Assembly (NCBI GenBank): GCA_036475545.1
Contig: JAZGAE010000038.1
Span: 1 to 27,807, forward strand
DNA length: 27,807 nucleotides
Source: JAZGAE01 sp036475545
Lineage (GTDB): Bacteria; Pseudomonadota; Alphaproteobacteria; DATDPM01
Direction: 5' to 3'
Part shown: one piece after another, positions 26,802-27,807 of the stretch
How the letters are laid out: each line of letters begins with the position of its first letter
Position numbering within the stretch: position 1 is the stretch's first letter
The notes under the pieces: model-generated
Seen by the model: the letters and a program-made list of their open reading frames with translations, nothing else
Databases searched by the model: none
What the model was told of the DNA's origin: nothing
Program-made: the position numbers and the translations under genes

Positions 26802-27446
26802 CTAGTCCCCGCTGGGCCCGCTCCTGAGCTCTTTCGTCTTTTCCCGCAGCACGTCGAGAAGGCCCTGGACCGTTCCGCCCCGTTGCCCGATGACGGAGGA
26901 GAACTCGGACCGCTGGGTGACGACCATGCTCACGCCCTCGATGACGACGTCGTGGATCTTGTAGGCGTCGTTGGTGTTCACCACCAGCCAGTCGACCCGA
27001 ATCGGCGGCGCGCTCGAATCCGGCGTCGCGACCTGCGAGCCGACGATGAGGAAGTCGGCGGAGCCGCGGCGAACGTCCTGGGCCTCGAAGGTTTCTCCCG
27101 AGTACTGACGGAACCGCGACGCGTAGATGAGCACGACATAGTCCTCGAAGAGGGACAGGTATTCCTCGTCCAACCCGTCCTTCACGGCCCGCGGCCAATA
27201 GCGGCCCAGCACCCGGCGCGCAATCGCGGGAATGTCGAAGCCTTCGCTGAAGAGCGTCCGGAACCGACTGTTGAGCTGGTGGTTCGTCAGCTCGTCGATG
27301 GCCAGCACCTCGACGGCCCGATTGCCGAAATCCTGGATCCATACCGCCGCGCCATCCGCCGACGCGGGCGCGCCGGCCCGGGCGGGCACCGCCGCGAACG
27401 CCAGCGTCACGAGAGCGACCGAGACAAGGAACGGACGGGAAAACAT
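26802..27446 (-). CDS. mlaC: Periplasmic phospholipid-binding protein MlaC (Ttg2D family)
   Basis: The 214-residue product has a signal peptide (about residues 1-24, ending PARA) and the MlaC fold. Markers are SRFRTLFSEGFDIPAIARRVLGRYW, then LFEDYVVLIYASRFRQYSGE, VRVDWLVV-like strands (IRVDWLVVNTND) and YKIHDVVIEGVSMVVTQRSEF. MlaC shuttles phospholipids between the outer-membrane MlaA complex and the inner-membrane MlaFEDB transporter, keeping outer-leaflet asymmetry. The C-terminus ends with a charged KTKELRSGPSGD tail. It begins 26 bases after the stop of the mlaA gene on the same strand, a common alphaproteobacterial pair; mlaFED are not in the window. Confidence 0.92.
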   Translation of the reverse strand: MFSRPFLVSVALVTLAFAAVPARAGAPASADGAAVWIQDFGNRAVEVLAIDELTNHQLNSRFRTLFSEGFDIPAIARRVLGRYWPRAVKDGLDEEYLSLFEDYVVLIYASRFRQYSGETFEAQDVRRGSADFLIVGSQVATPDSSAPPIRVDWLVVNTNDAYKIHDVVIEGVSMVVTQRSEFSSVIGQRGGTVQGLLDVLREKTKELRSGPSGD

Positions 27447-27472
27447 GGCCTTCTTGCTTCTTATGATTGGTT

Positions 27473-27807
27473 TTAGAGTTCCGCCCTATCCGGCGTGAAC
27501 TCGAGCGGCTCGTCGCCGTCCTCGCTCAAGATGCTCGGACCCGGTATCTCGGGCCCGATCATGCCGTCGTTGACTTCGTCCACGCGGCGCTGGCGATAGA
27601 GGCTGCGAATCGTGGCGTAGAAATCGAGCGAGGTGCGCTCGATCTCGTCGAGCACGTCGAGCACCCGCGAGCGCTTGTCGATCCCGTCGACGAAGCCGCG
27701 GATGGCGGGGGCGTACGCAGCGTCGTTATTGGCGGCCAAGTAGTTCAGGGGATCGAGGAAACCGTCCACGACCAGCCCGACCGTGTCGCGCGGATTCGAC
27801 GGGCCGA
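27473..27807 (-). CDS. mlaA: MlaA (VacJ) lipoprotein, C-terminal part, cut by the right window edge
   Basis: The open frame continues to the window edge with no start, so only about 110 C-terminal residues are seen. The first visible residues, GPSNPRDTVGLVVDGFLDPLNY, contain the GPSxxRDxVG motif that is diagnostic of MlaA. It continues RTSLDFYATIRSLYRQRRVDEVNDG, the usual C-terminal helix. A GTG at 27769 can be read as a start but lies inside the conserved motif and is not the true one. MlaA is an outer-membrane lipoprotein that removes phospholipids from the outer leaflet and hands them to MlaC, encoded next on the strand. The tail after NDG (about 30 residues, acidic) is longer than in E. 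coli. Confidence 0.9.
   Translation of the reverse strand, partial: GPSNPRDTVGLVVDGFLDPLNYLAANNDAAYAPAIRGFVDGIDKRSRVLDVLDEIERTSLDFYATIRSLYRQRRVDEVNDGMIGPEIPGPSILSEDGDEPLEFTPDRAEL

Noticed and set aside
27473..27769. Complete 98-residue gene starting at a GTG at 27769
   Set aside because: The frame stays open to the window edge, and the residues before the GTG (GPSNPRDTVG) are the conserved MlaA motif, so it is the end of a longer gene.

Overview
The window is 27.8 kb of GC-rich, densely coding chromosome. It looks like an alphaproteobacterium, probably of the Rhodospirillales type. The grounds are the gene set and order: carA-carB-greA together, yqeY-dnaG-rpoD divergent from carA, trxB followed by a LysR gene, an ELM1-like (DUF1022) protein, and an EF-G paralogue with a GPYLSGKT P-loop. 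No phage, transposase, CRISPR or plasmid gene is visible. Codon and base use look even throughout. The exceptions are a few AT-rich promoter islands and several repeat elements between genes.

Layout. 1-156 (-): start of a secreted protein cut by the left edge. 408-2560 (+): aspartate aminotransferase and ketopantoate reductase. 2561-2835: a MITE-like element with terminal inverted repeats. 3011-6696 (+): an EF-G paralogue lacking the catalytic His, Dps, and MsrP. 6738-12545 (-): LysR, trxB, a 647-residue protein of unknown function, a 2OG-Fe(II) dioxygenase and an ELM1-like protein, all on one strand. 12783-13304 (+): an Lrp-family regulator behind an AT-rich promoter with direct repeats. 13334-18349 (-): carA-carB-greA. 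18667-23188 (+): yqeY-dnaG-rpoD, the macromolecular synthesis cluster, then a tRNA with CAU anticodon and two nested palindromic elements. 23603-24058 (-): small periplasmic Cys-containing protein. 24304-24882 (+): lipoprotein with a Tyr/Gly/His-rich tail. 25047-26729 (+): ettA. 26802-27807 (-): mlaA (cut by the right edge) and mlaC.

Most genes are core housekeeping: amino acid, pantothenate, carbamoyl-phosphate, transcription and replication functions, redox repair, and outer-membrane lipid transport. The least explained part is 8801-12545. There an ELM1-like GT-B-fold protein, a 2OG-Fe(II) dioxygenase and a 647-residue protein lie in one direction. The 647-residue protein appears to be built from about four diverged copies of one beta-rich module. 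Sugar or surface-glycan modification is a plausible shared role but is inference only. Perfect short tandem repeats sit upstream of two genes of this strand (3 x 20 bp before the dioxygenase, 2 x 28 bp before trxB).
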